Below, one piece after another: positions 29,840-38,232 of a stretch of DNA of 64,000 bases. Within the stretch, counting starts at the first letter, position 1. Each line of letters starts with the position of its first letter. The translations under genes were made by a program, and so were the position numbers. This DNA is from JADJOY01 sp046331705 [NCBI: bacterium]. GTDB lineage: Bacteria > JADJOY01. The notes under the pieces were generated by a model. It was not told the origin of the DNA, made no database searches, and worked only from the letters and a program-made list of their open reading frames with translations. The DNA lies in contig JAXLQJ010000004.1 of assembly GCA_046331705.1 (NCBI GenBank), positions 1-64,000 on the forward strand. Direction: 5' to 3'.

Positions 29840-31519
29840 ATGCCGCCGCAATTCATCTTCACGACCCGTGGGCTGGGCAAGGTCGTCCCACCCAAGCGCG
29901 AGATCCTCAAGGACATCTCGCTCTCGTTCTACGGCGACGCCAAGATCGGCGTGCTCGGCCACAACGGCGCCGGCAAGTCGACGTTGCTCCGCATCATGGC
30001 CGGCGTGGACAAGGATTTCGTCGGCGAGGCCCGCCCCGCCGACGGGATCAAGATCGGGTTCCTGGCCCAGGAGCCCGCGCTCGATCCGGCCAAGAACGTC
30101 CGCGGCAACGTGGAGGAGGCGGTCGCCGAGCAACGCGCGATCCTCAAGCGCTTCGACGAGGTGAACGAGAAGTTCGGCGAGGTCACCTCGGACGACGAGA
30201 TGGCGGCGCTGGTCGACGAGCAAGCGCGCCTCCAGGACCAGATCGACGCGGGGAACCTCTGGGAGCTCGACCGCACCGTCGACATCGCCATGGATGCGCT
30301 GCGCTTGCCGCCGCCCGACGCCGACGTCACCACGCTTTCCGGCGGCGAGCGTCGCCGCGTCGCGCTCTGTCGGCTGCTGCTCTCGAAGCCCGACCTGCTG
30401 CTCCTCGACGAGCCCACCAACCACCTGGACGCCGAGTCGGTGGCGTGGCTCGAGCACTATCTTCAGGAGTTCCCCGGCGCCGTCATCGCCGTCACCCACG
30501 ACCGCTACTTCCTCGACAACGTCGCCGGCTGGATCCTGGAGCTCGACCGCGGCCAGGGCATTCCGTGGAAGGGCAACTACTCGTCGTGGCTCGATCAGAA
30601 GAAGAACCGGCTCGCCAACGAAGAGAAGGCCGAGTCCGCCCGCCAGCGCACCCTCGAGCGCGAGCTCGAATGGGTGCGGATGGCGCCGCGCGCCCGCCAG
30701 GCGAAGTCCAAGGCCCGCCTCCAGCGCTACGAGGAGCTCCTCAACACCACCGTCGAGAAGCACATGGAAACGGCGGAGATCACCATCCCGCCGGGTCCGC
30801 GTCTCGGCGACGTCGTGGTCGAGGCGCAAGGAGTGTCCAAGGGCTTCGGCGAGACGCTGCTCATGGAGAACCTGAGCTTCGCGCTGCCCAAGGGCGGCAT
30901 CGTGGGCGTGATCGGACCGAACGGCGCCGGCAAGACCACGCTCTTCCGCATGATCGTCGGCCAGGAGCAGCCCGATGGCGGGACCTTCAAGATCGGCGAG
31001 ACGGTGAAGATCGCGTACGTGGACCAGAGTCGCGACGCGCTCAAGCCCGACCGCAGCGTGTGGGAAGAGATCTCGGAGAAGAACGAGCTGATCGAGCTCG
31101 GCAAGAAGCAGATCAACTCGCGCGCCTACTGCTCCTGGTTCAACTTCAAGGGGCAGGATCAGCAGAAGCGGGTGAAGGATCTCTCGGGTGGCGAGCGCAA
31201 CCGCGTCCACCTCGCGAAGCTGTTGAAGAGCGGCGGCAATCTCTTGCTCCTCGACGAGCCAACCAACGACCTGGACGTGGACACGCTGCGCGCGCTCGAG
31301 GACGCGCTGCTCGATTTCGCCGGCTGCGCGGTGGTCATCAGCCACGACCGCTGGTTCCTCGATCGCATCGCCACCCACATCCTCGCATTCGAGGGCGACT
31401 CGAAGGTGGTGTGGTTCGAGGGCAACTTCCAGGCGTACGAGGAAGACCGCCACAAGCGCCTCGGCGCCGAGGCCGATCAACCCCATCGCATCCGATTCAA
31501 GAAGCTCACCCACGACTGA
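29840..31519 (+). CDS. ettA: Energy-dependent translational throttle protein EttA (ABC-F)
   Basis: A 559-residue protein with two ABC ATPase domains and no membrane segment. Walker A motifs GHNGAGKST and GPNGAGKTT, signature LSGGER twice, Walker [13 protein letters not shown] and [12 protein letters not shown], and the EttA-type arm and linker regions between them. EttA binds the ribosomal E site and gates entry into elongation according to the ATP/ADP ratio. Length and N-terminus are typical. Confidence 0.95.
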   Translation: MPPQFIFTTRGLGKVVPPKREILKDISLSFYGDAKIGVLGHNGAGKSTLLRIMAGVDKDFVGEARPADGIKIGFLAQEPALDPAKNVRGNVEEAVAEQRAILKRFDEVNEKFGEVTSDDEMAALVDEQARLQDQIDAGNLWELDRTVDIAMDALRLPPPDADVTTLSGGERRRVALCRLLLSKPDLLLLDEPTNHLDAESVAWLEHYLQEFPGAVIAVTHDRYFLDNVAGWILELDRGQGIPWKGNYSSWLDQKKNRLANEEKAESARQRTLERELEWVRMAPRARQAKSKARLQRYEELLNTTVEKHMETAEITIPPGPRLGDVVVEAQGVSKGFGETLLMENLSFALPKGGIVGVIGPNGAGKTTLFRMIVGQEQPDGGTFKIGETVKIAYVDQSRDALKPDRSVWEEISEKNELIELGKKQINSRAYCSWFNFKGQDQQKRVKDLSGGERNRVHLAKLLKSGGNLLLLDEPTNDLDVDTLRALEDALLDFAGCAVVISHDRWFLDRIATHILAFEGDSKVVWFEGNFQAYEEDRHKRLGAEADQPHRIRFKKLTHD

Positions 31520-31592
31520 GCGCGCCGAGCATCGAAGCCACGCCTCGGGGTACGATTCGAGCGCGGACGCTCGATCCGCGCCGGAGGGCTCG

Positions 31593-33131
31593 ATGCTCAA
31601 GAGGCCGCGCCGTCGGGGCGCCCGAACCGCGTTGGCGCTGTGCGCCGCGTGCCTGGCCGGCGCGATCGCGCTTCGGGCGCGCGCGCAAGCCCTCGCTCCC
31701 GCAGCGAGCATCCATGCGAGCGAGCTCGCCGCTCACCGCGGCGAGCCGCCGGGGCTACGCGGCGACGAGCCCGTGGCGAACGTCGCCACGAGCACGCCGC
31801 GCGTGACGAAGCAGGTGGTCGGCTTCTATCCCTACTGGGCGGCGAGCGCGAACCACGTCCACTGGGACCTGCTCACGACGCTCGCCTATTTCAGCGCGGA
31901 GGTGGACCCGGTCGCGAGGAACGGCAGCCTCTCCGATCTGCACGGCTGGGGCTCCACCACCGGCCCGCTCGTCTCCACGGCGCACGCCGCCGGCGTGAAG
32001 GTGGTGCTGACGCTGACGCTCTTCGATTCCAGCGCCATCGGCGCGATCCTCGGCAACGCGACCGATCGCGCCAACCTCGTCGGCAACGCGCTCGCCAGCG
32101 TGCAGAACGCCGGCGGCGACGGCATCTGCCTCGACTTCGAAGGCATCGCCGCGGGCGCCACCAACAAGACCGGCCTGGTCGCGCTCGTGACCTCGATGGC
32201 GAGCGCCTTCCACGCGGCGATCCCCGGATCCAAGGTGCTCGTCGCCACGCCGGCCGTGGATTGGAACGGAGTCTTCGACTACGACCAGCTCGCCCTCGCC
32301 GGCGACGGGCTCGTGATCATGGCGTACGACTACCACTGGTCGGGCGGCGCTCCCGGCCCGGTCTCGCCGCTCACGGGCGGCTCGCTGTGGGGCACCTACA
32401 ACGTCACCTGGACCGCCGACGACTACGTGACCTGGGGCGGAAGCGCGAACCGCTCGAAGTTCATCCTGGGAGTGCCGTGGTACGGCTACGACTGGCCCAC
32501 CACCAGCTTCGCGATCCCCGGCACGGCGACGGGATCGGCGACGTCGCGCACCTACGCTCAAGCGAAGACCCTCGCGCAGCAACACGGCGGTGCGTGGGAT
32601 GCGGCGTCGCAGACACCGTTCGTGCTCTACACCTCGGGCGGCAGCCGCCAGCTCTGGTACGACGACGACGCGTCGCTGGCGCTCAAGCTCGACTTGGTGA
32701 GCGCGCGGAGCTTCGGCGGCATCGGGATCTGGGCGCTCGGCTACGAGGGCACGAGCGACGAGCTGTGGAGCGGGATCGAGAACGCGTTCGTCCCGACGTG
32801 TCCGGACGCGGACGGCGACGGCTACACCTCGGCGCTGTGCGGCGGCACCGACTGCAACGATGGCAACGGGTCGGTGCACCCCGGAGCCATCGAGGCCTGC
32901 GGAAACGGCATCGACGACAACTGCAGCGGTTCGGTCGACGAAGGCTGCAGCGGTGGCTGCGGCGGCACCAGCGCGGACGCGGCGCTGGTCGAGAGTGATC
33001 CGCGCTCGTCTCCGCAGGCCGCGAACGATGCGAGCGAGCCGTGGGGTCTGCTCACCGGCACCTTGCCGTTGGCAACGCTGGCCGTCGTGCGACGCTGGCT
33101 GCGGGCGCGCCGCTCCTCAGCCGCCGCCTGA
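31593..33131 (+). CDS. Secreted GH18-like glycoside hydrolase with MopE-like motif and C-terminal anchor
   Basis: A 512-residue exported protein. Residues about 74-395 form a GH18-like barrel with the catalytic DGICLDFEG motif (D176, D181, E183) and a late Trp (GIWALGYEG), as in chitinase and cortex-lytic relatives. Residues 403-452 are a Cys/Asp-rich MopE-like metal-binding repeat (CPDADGDGYTS...DCNDGNG...DDNCSGSVDEGC). It ends with GGCGG, a spacer, a hydrophobic segment (about 483-497) and RRWLRARRSS, a C-terminal sorting layout similar to the fragment at 1-168. Substrate may be chitin, peptidoglycan or spore-coat glycan; not determinable. It converges on and overlaps the sfp-type gene by 15 bases. 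Confidence 0.8.
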   Translation: MLKRPRRRGARTALALCAACLAGAIALRARAQALAPAASIHASELAAHRGEPPGLRGDEPVANVATSTPRVTKQVVGFYPYWAASANHVHWDLLTTLAYFSAEVDPVARNGSLSDLHGWGSTTGPLVSTAHAAGVKVVLTLTLFDSSAIGAILGNATDRANLVGNALASVQNAGGDGICLDFEGIAAGATNKTGLVALVTSMASAFHAAIPGSKVLVATPAVDWNGVFDYDQLALAGDGLVIMAYDYHWSGGAPGPVSPLTGGSLWGTYNVTWTADDYVTWGGSANRSKFILGVPWYGYDWPTTSFAIPGTATGSATSRTYAQAKTLAQQHGGAWDAASQTPFVLYTSGGSRQLWYDDDASLALKLDLVSARSFGGIGIWALGYEGTSDELWSGIENAFVPTCPDADGDGYTSALCGGTDCNDGNGSVHPGAIEACGNGIDDNCSGSVDEGCSGGCGGTSADAALVESDPRSSPQAANDASEPWGLLTGTLPLATLAVVRRWLRARRSSAAA

Positions 33132-33914
33132 TCCCGACCAGTATCGGATCGCCAGGCGCGCGCCGGCGAGCGCCGTTAGCCGGCGCGCGGCGACGGCCAC
33201 GCGATGCTCGGGAGTCGGTTCGAGCATCCAGAATCGCCACGACTCGGCGGCCAGGAGCGAGTCGGCGGTGAGCCTCACGGCGCCCCGCGCTTCGCCCGCC
33301 GCGCGCTCGAAGCTCACGCTTTGCCGATCCAAGGCGAGCAACGGTGTCCCCAGCGCCTTCGTGTACGCCTCGCGCAACATCCAGCGCTCGAGAAAGACGG
33401 CGCGCCTCGCGTCCGCGGGCGCGCTGGTCACGGCCCGTGCATCGTGGGCCGAGAAGAATCGTCCGGCGATCGCCGTGGGCTCCACCCGCCGATCGTCGCG
33501 CTCGACATCGACCCCGACGGCCACGCCGCGAGCCAGCGCGCACACCGCGAGGCCACGCGTGTGGGCGAGGCTGAGCATGACCCCGCCGGCGGACCGAGCG
33601 GCGAGCGCCGGATCGACACGCGGCTGGCCCTCCGGCGTGGTGGAGAAGCGCCAGGCGTTCGGGGCGGCGCCGAGCTCCGCGGCGAGCGCAGCGCGCAGCA
33701 GCGCTCGTCCCTCGATGATCTCGGCGCGGCGAGCGGCGTTGCCGGCGCCGTCGGCGCGGCGCCGCTCGGCGTCGTCGAGCCAGCAGCGGTACCAGCGCTC
33801 GCGCTCGTCGCTGCCGAGGTGCCGCGTCGGGCACACCCACAGCACGACCGCTCCCGGCGCGAGGCCGCCGGACGCGGCGGAATCCGGGACTCGTGCTCGT
33901 TCCCGCCCGGCCAT
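33117..33914 (-). CDS. Sfp-type 4'-phosphopantetheinyl transferase
   Basis: A 265-residue enzyme that transfers phosphopantetheine from CoA to carrier-protein serines. The pattern VGVDVERDDR (Mg-binding) and WMLREAYTKALG (W-x3-E-x3-K) are present, as is the N-terminal substrate loop AWRFSTTPEGQPRVD. Length is that of the Sfp/Gsp group, used for polyketide or nonribosomal peptide carriers and often for fatty acid synthesis too. ATG at 33914. No PKS/NRPS gene lies in the window. Confidence 0.88.
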   Translation of the reverse strand: MAGRERARVPDSAASGGLAPGAVVLWVCPTRHLGSDERERWYRCWLDDAERRRADGAGNAARRAEIIEGRALLRAALAAELGAAPNAWRFSTTPEGQPRVDPALAARSAGGVMLSLAHTRGLAVCALARGVAVGVDVERDDRRVEPTAIAGRFFSAHDARAVTSAPADARRAVFLERWMLREAYTKALGTPLLALDRQSVSFERAAGEARGAVRLTADSLLAAESWRFWMLEPTPEHRVAVAARRLTALAGARLAIRYWSGSGGG

Positions 33915-34000
33915 GTCCACGAGTCTACGTCGCACCCAGCCCTCGTCCGAGGGCGTGCTCCCTGCCGCGCACACTCGGGCGGCCGGCGGGCGCCCGGCTT

Positions 34001-34029
34001 TTGCCTTTGGGGCGATTTGCGGTTTATCG
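34001..34029 (+). promoter_or_regulatory. Possible promoter for the radical SAM gene
   Basis: TTGCCT, 17-base spacer, TTATCG, about 90 bases before the ATG. A modest match; listed because it is the best AT-rich pair in this divergent spacer. Confidence 0.3.
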
Positions 34030-34115
34030 TGGTGTGCGAAACCGGTGACGCTGCACCCGAAGCAGCGGGCCAGCTCCCCCGTCCCACCGCGAGTCGCGCG
34101 GCCGAAGGTGAAAAC

Positions 34116-35657
34116 ATGCGTGTATCGATGCTCTCGATGCTCCACGAGGTGAACCCCCTCGGGATGCAGCACGTCGCCACCCATCTCGAGAAGCAGGGCC
34201 ACGACGTCGAAGTGTTCTGGCAGCCCAAGGAAGAGGACCTCACACAGAGCGAGCTCGATCAGATCGTCGACCGCGTCGTCGCGCACGACCCGCAGCTCGT
34301 CGGCTTCGCGTTGATGACGATCCACTTTCACCGCGCCAAGCAGCTCACCGAGATGGTCCGGGCCCGTCTCCCCGGAGCCAAGATCATCTGGGGCGGCATC
34401 CACCCCACCCTCAGCCCCGAAGAGTGCATCGACATCGCCGACATCGTCTGCCGCGGCGACGGCGAGGACCCGACCCTCGAGTACGCGAACCGCGTCGACC
34501 GCGGCGAGGACCCGACCACCATCCCGAGCCTGTGGTTCCGCATGCCGGATGGTTCGGTCAAGAAGAACGAGATCCGCAACCTCTCGGACGACCTCGATCA
34601 GTACCCGTTCCCCCAGTTCAACTGGGACAAGAGCTGGATCCTCTGGCAGGGCACGGTCCAGAAGCTGACCCCGGAGGTCTACGCGGAGTCGGTTCCGCGC
34701 CGCGGCCAGATCTACGACATCATGATCACCCGCGGTTGCCCGCTGGTGTGCACGTATTGCTGCAACGCCAGCTTCATCAAGCTCTACCAGGGCAAGGGGA
34801 AGATCCTGCGGTCACGTTCCACCGAGAACGTGATGGAAGAGCTCAAGTGGGTCCGCAAGAACTATCCGTTCGTGGGCATGTTCAACATCCAGGACGACAT
34901 CTTCCTCGTGCGCACGAAGGACAACTGGATCCAGGAGTTCGCCGACGCCTACAAGAAGAACGTGGACCTGCCGTTCGCGTGCAAGAGCACGCCGAACTAC
35001 GTCAGCGAGGACGTGATCGCGCCGCTGGCGTCCGCCGGGCTCCAGCACATCCAGATGGGGATCGAGGGCTCGGACCGCGTCAACTGGGAGATCTACAAGC
35101 GCCGCGTGAGCCACGAGGAGTTCATCCAGGCGAGCGAGATCCTGTGGCGCCACAACGTCGCCGGCCGTTACGACATCATCCTCGACGACCCCTACTCGAA
35201 CGATCAGGACACGCTCCAGATCCTCGACACGCTCACCAAGATCCGCCGACCCTATTGGCTGCAGTGCTTCTCGCTCACGTTCTTCCCCAACACCCCGATC
35301 TACGAGATGGGTGAGCGCGACGGGTTGCTCGGCCACGGCAAGGACGGCTATTCGGTCCAGTACGGCCACGTGAACAAGACCTACCTGAACCGATTGGTGA
35401 TCTTCTCGCAGCGGCTCCCCAACAGCGCGGTGAAGTTCTTCATCAAGCACCGCGACAAGAAATGGGCCCCGCCGCTCCTCGAGGCCGTGATCCACGGCTA
35501 CTGCGAGCCAGCGATGCGCGTCATCGCGCGCATCGCGGCGTATCCGCGGCTCATGGTCACGGTGAAGGCGATCTACTTCAACACCATGCGCTTCCTCAGC
35601 CGTCGCGACCTGAAGCCGCGGCGACGCTGGATGGAGATCGACCTCGCCGGGGCGTGA
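34116..35657 (+). CDS. B12-binding radical SAM enzyme (BchE/HpnJ-like class)
   Basis: A 513-residue enzyme. Residues about 1-135 form a cobalamin-binding-like Rossmann domain (HDPQLVGFALMTIHFH, AKIIWGGIHPTL) and residues about 195-430 a radical SAM barrel with C208-x3-C212-x2-C215 for the 4Fe-4S cluster. The typical DxHxxG base-off motif is not obvious, so cobalamin binding is not certain. The class includes methyltransferases, cyclases and hopanoid-modifying enzymes; the reaction here is unknown. A strong hairpin terminator follows, so it is probably transcribed alone. Confidence 0.85.
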   Translation: MRVSMLSMLHEVNPLGMQHVATHLEKQGHDVEVFWQPKEEDLTQSELDQIVDRVVAHDPQLVGFALMTIHFHRAKQLTEMVRARLPGAKIIWGGIHPTLSPEECIDIADIVCRGDGEDPTLEYANRVDRGEDPTTIPSLWFRMPDGSVKKNEIRNLSDDLDQYPFPQFNWDKSWILWQGTVQKLTPEVYAESVPRRGQIYDIMITRGCPLVCTYCCNASFIKLYQGKGKILRSRSTENVMEELKWVRKNYPFVGMFNIQDDIFLVRTKDNWIQEFADAYKKNVDLPFACKSTPNYVSEDVIAPLASAGLQHIQMGIEGSDRVNWEIYKRRVSHEEFIQASEILWRHNVAGRYDIILDDPYSNDQDTLQILDTLTKIRRPYWLQCFSLTFFPNTPIYEMGERDGLLGHGKDGYSVQYGHVNKTYLNRLVIFSQRLPNSAVKFFIKHRDKKWAPPLLEAVIHGYCEPAMRVIARIAAYPRLMVTVKAIYFNTMRFLSRRDLKPRRRWMEIDLAGA

Positions 35658-35691
35658 GCCTCGCGCCTCGCGGCACTCGCGAGCGCACCCC

Positions 35692-35719
35692 GAACCCCCG
35701 CCCTTTCGGGCGGGGGTTC
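35692..35719 (+). terminator. Strong hairpin after the radical SAM gene
   Basis: A perfect 12-bp stem, GAACCCCCGCCC pairing with GGGCGGGGGTTC, with loop TTTC, 34 bases after the stop. There is no long U-run, common in very GC-rich genomes. Best interpreted as the transcript end. Confidence 0.7.
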
Positions 35720-35723
35720 GCTC

Positions 35724-35749
35724 CTCCAGCACGCGTCTCCAGCACGCGT
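35724..35749. repeat. Two tandem copies of a 13-base unit
   Basis: CTCCAGCACGCGT is repeated twice without spacing between the terminator and the next gene. Probably a small slippage duplication. Confidence 0.6.
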
Positions 35750-35789
35750 TCCCGCGGCACCGAGCCCTTCTCCTACCCCCGATCGGGCC

Positions 35790-36197
35790 ATGACCACGCC
35801 GGAGGACAGGGACGATTCCAAGATCGTCGCGCCGCGCGCCGCAGGTGGGCGCACGACGCATTCCGGGGCGTATCCGCCTCGCGCGGCGGTGCGTCGGATC
35901 GGTGAGATCCGCGAAGAACCGTACTTCGCGAGCCCGGTCTTCGCGTGCCCGAGCTGTGGCTACCTCACGACCGTCGGGCTTCCCGAATGTCCGCGTTGCT
36001 TCGCCTCGCTACCGCAGCCGCCGAGCGGGATGCGATTCGCGGTGCGCGCCGTCCAATGGCTGGTGGCCATCGGTGGGCTCGGCTACGCGCTCGGGCTGCC
36101 GTGGTGGGTCGCGGCGCTTGCGCTGGCGCTCACGATCGGCAGGGAGATTCGTCGCCCGCGCCCGCCGCGCCACCCGGCGCAATTCGGCGAGCGCTGA
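35790..36197 (+). CDS. Zinc-ribbon membrane protein, unknown function
   Basis: A 135-residue protein. A basic N-terminal 45 residues precede a zinc ribbon, CPSCG at about residue 53 and CPRCF at about 68, followed by two closely spaced hydrophobic segments (about 84-118) and an Arg/Pro-rich tail. It probably sits in the inner membrane with the ribbon in the cytoplasm. Family not recognised. Stands alone between a terminator and a convergent gene. Confidence 0.65.
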   Translation: MTTPEDRDDSKIVAPRAAGGRTTHSGAYPPRAAVRRIGEIREEPYFASPVFACPSCGYLTTVGLPECPRCFASLPQPPSGMRFAVRAVQWLVAIGGLGYALGLPWWVAALALALTIGREIRRPRPPRHPAQFGER

Positions 36198-36210
36198 GTC
36201 GATGCCGCTC

Positions 36211-36969
36211 TCACGTCCTCGGAGCCAGCTCGCTCGGCAGCATCGTCAGGTCGTCGACCTCTGCGCCGGTGAGCTGCTCGCTCGTGAGCCCGCGAACCCC
36301 CGTCAGATCGGCGCCGCCCAGCTGCGTGCCTTCGAACGCTGCACCCGTGAGGTCGGCGTTGCGAAGGCTCGCCTTCACGAGGATCGTGAAGCGCAGGTCC
36401 GATCCCACGAGTGTGGCCTCGTCGAGAAACGCGTCCGTGAGGTTGGTGGCGCGCAGGCTCGACCCGGCGAGGTTGGCTCCCTCGAGGTGCACGGCCATGA
36501 GCAGCGTATCGTCGAGCACGGCGCCGCCCAGATCGGCGCCCCGCATCTTGGAGCCGAGAAAGTTGCAGTTCGCGAGCAACGACCTCGACAGGTCGGCGCG
36601 GCGGAAATCCGCGCCCGAGATGCTCAAGCCGCCGAGGTCGAGACCGCCGAGGGCGAGCGGCTCCGCCTCGCTCTCCACCCACGCGCGGCGCGCCAGGGCG
36701 CCGAGCGCCGCCTTCACGTCGCGACCGGGCTCACCCGGCGCGAGGCTGCCCGCCGTCCGATGGCGGCGCACGAAGTCGAGAAGCGCGCGGACGATCGCCG
36801 CATGATGGGTCGCGGACTCGCGATCGATCTCGGCGAGCCGCTCGATGGCCTGCGCGCGATCGGGCGGCGAATCCCCTGCCAGCCGCAGCACCAGCGCCTC
36901 GACTTCCGCGCGTCGGTCGACGGGCGGCTCGGCCTTGCCGAACGCCGCGCGCAAGAGTTTCCCGATCAT
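36211..36969 (-). CDS. Pentapeptide-repeat protein
   Basis: A 252-residue protein. The first 95 residues are helical and charged. From about residue 108 to 235 runs a right-handed quadrilateral helix of A(D/N)LxX pentapeptides (LGGLDLGGLSISGADFRRADLSRSL and onward, about 25 units). Such proteins mimic DNA or act as scaffolds; the helical N-terminus gives no function. ATG at 36969. Confidence 0.85.
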   Translation of the reverse strand: MIGKLLRAAFGKAEPPVDRRAEVEALVLRLAGDSPPDRAQAIERLAEIDRESATHHAAIVRALLDFVRRHRTAGSLAPGEPGRDVKAALGALARRAWVESEAEPLALGGLDLGGLSISGADFRRADLSRSLLANCNFLGSKMRGADLGGAVLDDTLLMAVHLEGANLAGSSLRATNLTDAFLDEATLVGSDLRFTILVKASLRNADLTGAAFEGTQLGGADLTGVRGLTSEQLTGAEVDDLTMLPSELAPRT

Positions 36970-37048
36970 GCCGACTCTCTCCGTGTGCGAGCGCGTCGAG
37001 CGTAGCCGCCGCTCGGCGAAGCGCACAAACGGCGAGCCACGAGCGGAA

Positions 37049-38125
37049 TCAGTCTCGCTCGCGCCTCAGCGCGCCGACGATGTCCCGCACGCGCTGCTCC
37101 TCGCGGGCCAGGTCGGGCGGAAGCTCGAGCAGCACCGAGCGAAAGAGCCCGCCCAGCCGCTCGCGAACGGCGCCCGCGAGGCCTTCCCAGGTGGCGACGA
37201 TGGCCCACTCGTCGAGCATGTCGTCGCTGATCGCGTCACCCATCTCGGCGGTTCGGCCTTCCGTCGCGAGTCGCGTGAGATCGCGGGCGAGCTCGCCCCA
37301 GCCGTGATGCGCGAGCACCGCTTGGTAGCCGCGATTCGTCGCATAGAAGGCGATCTGCCGCTTCACGGCGCTCTTCGCCTTCGCGACCCCTTCGGCGTCG
37401 CGGGCCGTGGCGAGAAACGGCGCCGCGACGAGATCGACGGCGCGCGCATCGCGACCCGCCCGCCGCGCTCCCTCGGCGACCGCCGGCCGCACGATCTCGC
37501 GCGCGTAGCGGAAGGTGGCGATCGGGTGCAACCGAATTCCGTCGGCAAGCTCACCGGCGAGACGTGCGCCATAGACGTTCAGAATGCCGAGGTAGATCGG
37601 CACGTGCGGGTGCTCGTTCGGCCCCGGATTCGAGAAGCTCGGCAGCAGATCGAACCGGTAGTGCTCGCCGGCGAACGCTTCGGGCTTGCCGCCCCGCTGG
37701 AAGCTCGCCCACATCGCCCGCAGGCACTGCACGTAGTCGCGCAGCCGCGGTCCCGCGGGGTCCTTCCATTCGGCTGCGTAGCGACGCTCGACGTGGGCAC
37801 GCGACTGGGTTCCCAGGCCGAGCGAGAAGCGCCCGCCCGAGAGCCGCTGCAGGTCCCAGGCGAGCTGGGCCACGACCATCGGGCTGCGCGGAAACGCGAT
37901 CGCCACGTTGGTGCCGAGCGTCACCCGCCGCGTGTGCTCCGCCGCGAGCACCAGCGGCAGGAACGGATCGTGCCCCCCTTCCGGCACGGTGACGCCATCG
38001 AAGCCCGCGGCTTCCGCGCGCCGCGCGTCCGCGACGATCGACGCGACGCTGAACGATCCCTGCGTCGCGCCCGCGTACTGCTCGGCGCCGGGAGCGAGCA
38101 GCACGGTCTCGACGCGGAAGGGCAT
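37049..38125 (-). CDS. Luciferase-like (LLM) F420-dependent oxidoreductase
   Basis: A 358-residue TIM-barrel flavin/F420 enzyme. GFDGVTVPEGGHDPFLPLVLAAEHT, LGTNVAIAFPRSPMVVAQLAWDLQRLSGGRFSLGLG and the mid-region HPHVPIYLG are typical of the LLM superfamily, subgroup often annotated as F420-dependent (TIGR03617-like). Whether it uses F420 or FMN is not decided by sequence. It is the last gene of the minus-strand catabolic run and may act on a steroid, terpenoid or fatty substrate. F420 biosynthesis genes are not in the window. Confidence 0.85.
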   Translation of the reverse strand: MPFRVETVLLAPGAEQYAGATQGSFSVASIVADARRAEAAGFDGVTVPEGGHDPFLPLVLAAEHTRRVTLGTNVAIAFPRSPMVVAQLAWDLQRLSGGRFSLGLGTQSRAHVERRYAAEWKDPAGPRLRDYVQCLRAMWASFQRGGKPEAFAGEHYRFDLLPSFSNPGPNEHPHVPIYLGILNVYGARLAGELADGIRLHPIATFRYAREIVRPAVAEGARRAGRDARAVDLVAAPFLATARDAEGVAKAKSAVKRQIAFYATNRGYQAVLAHHGWGELARDLTRLATEGRTAEMGDAISDDMLDEWAIVATWEGLAGAVRERLGGLFRSVLLELPPDLAREEQRVRDIVGALRRERD

Positions 38126-38232
38126 CGCGCTGGCTCGGCGTTGATCGCTCGCGGTCGCTCGCGACGCTCGCAGTGGACTCGGACGTCGCGACTACGGCGG
38201 GGACGCGCCGCATCCCGCCGCCCGCGGCGAGC

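Noticed and set aside
29834-31711. A 625-codon open frame antisense to ettA
   Set aside because: ettA carries all ABC-F motifs; the antisense frame has no recognisable domain.
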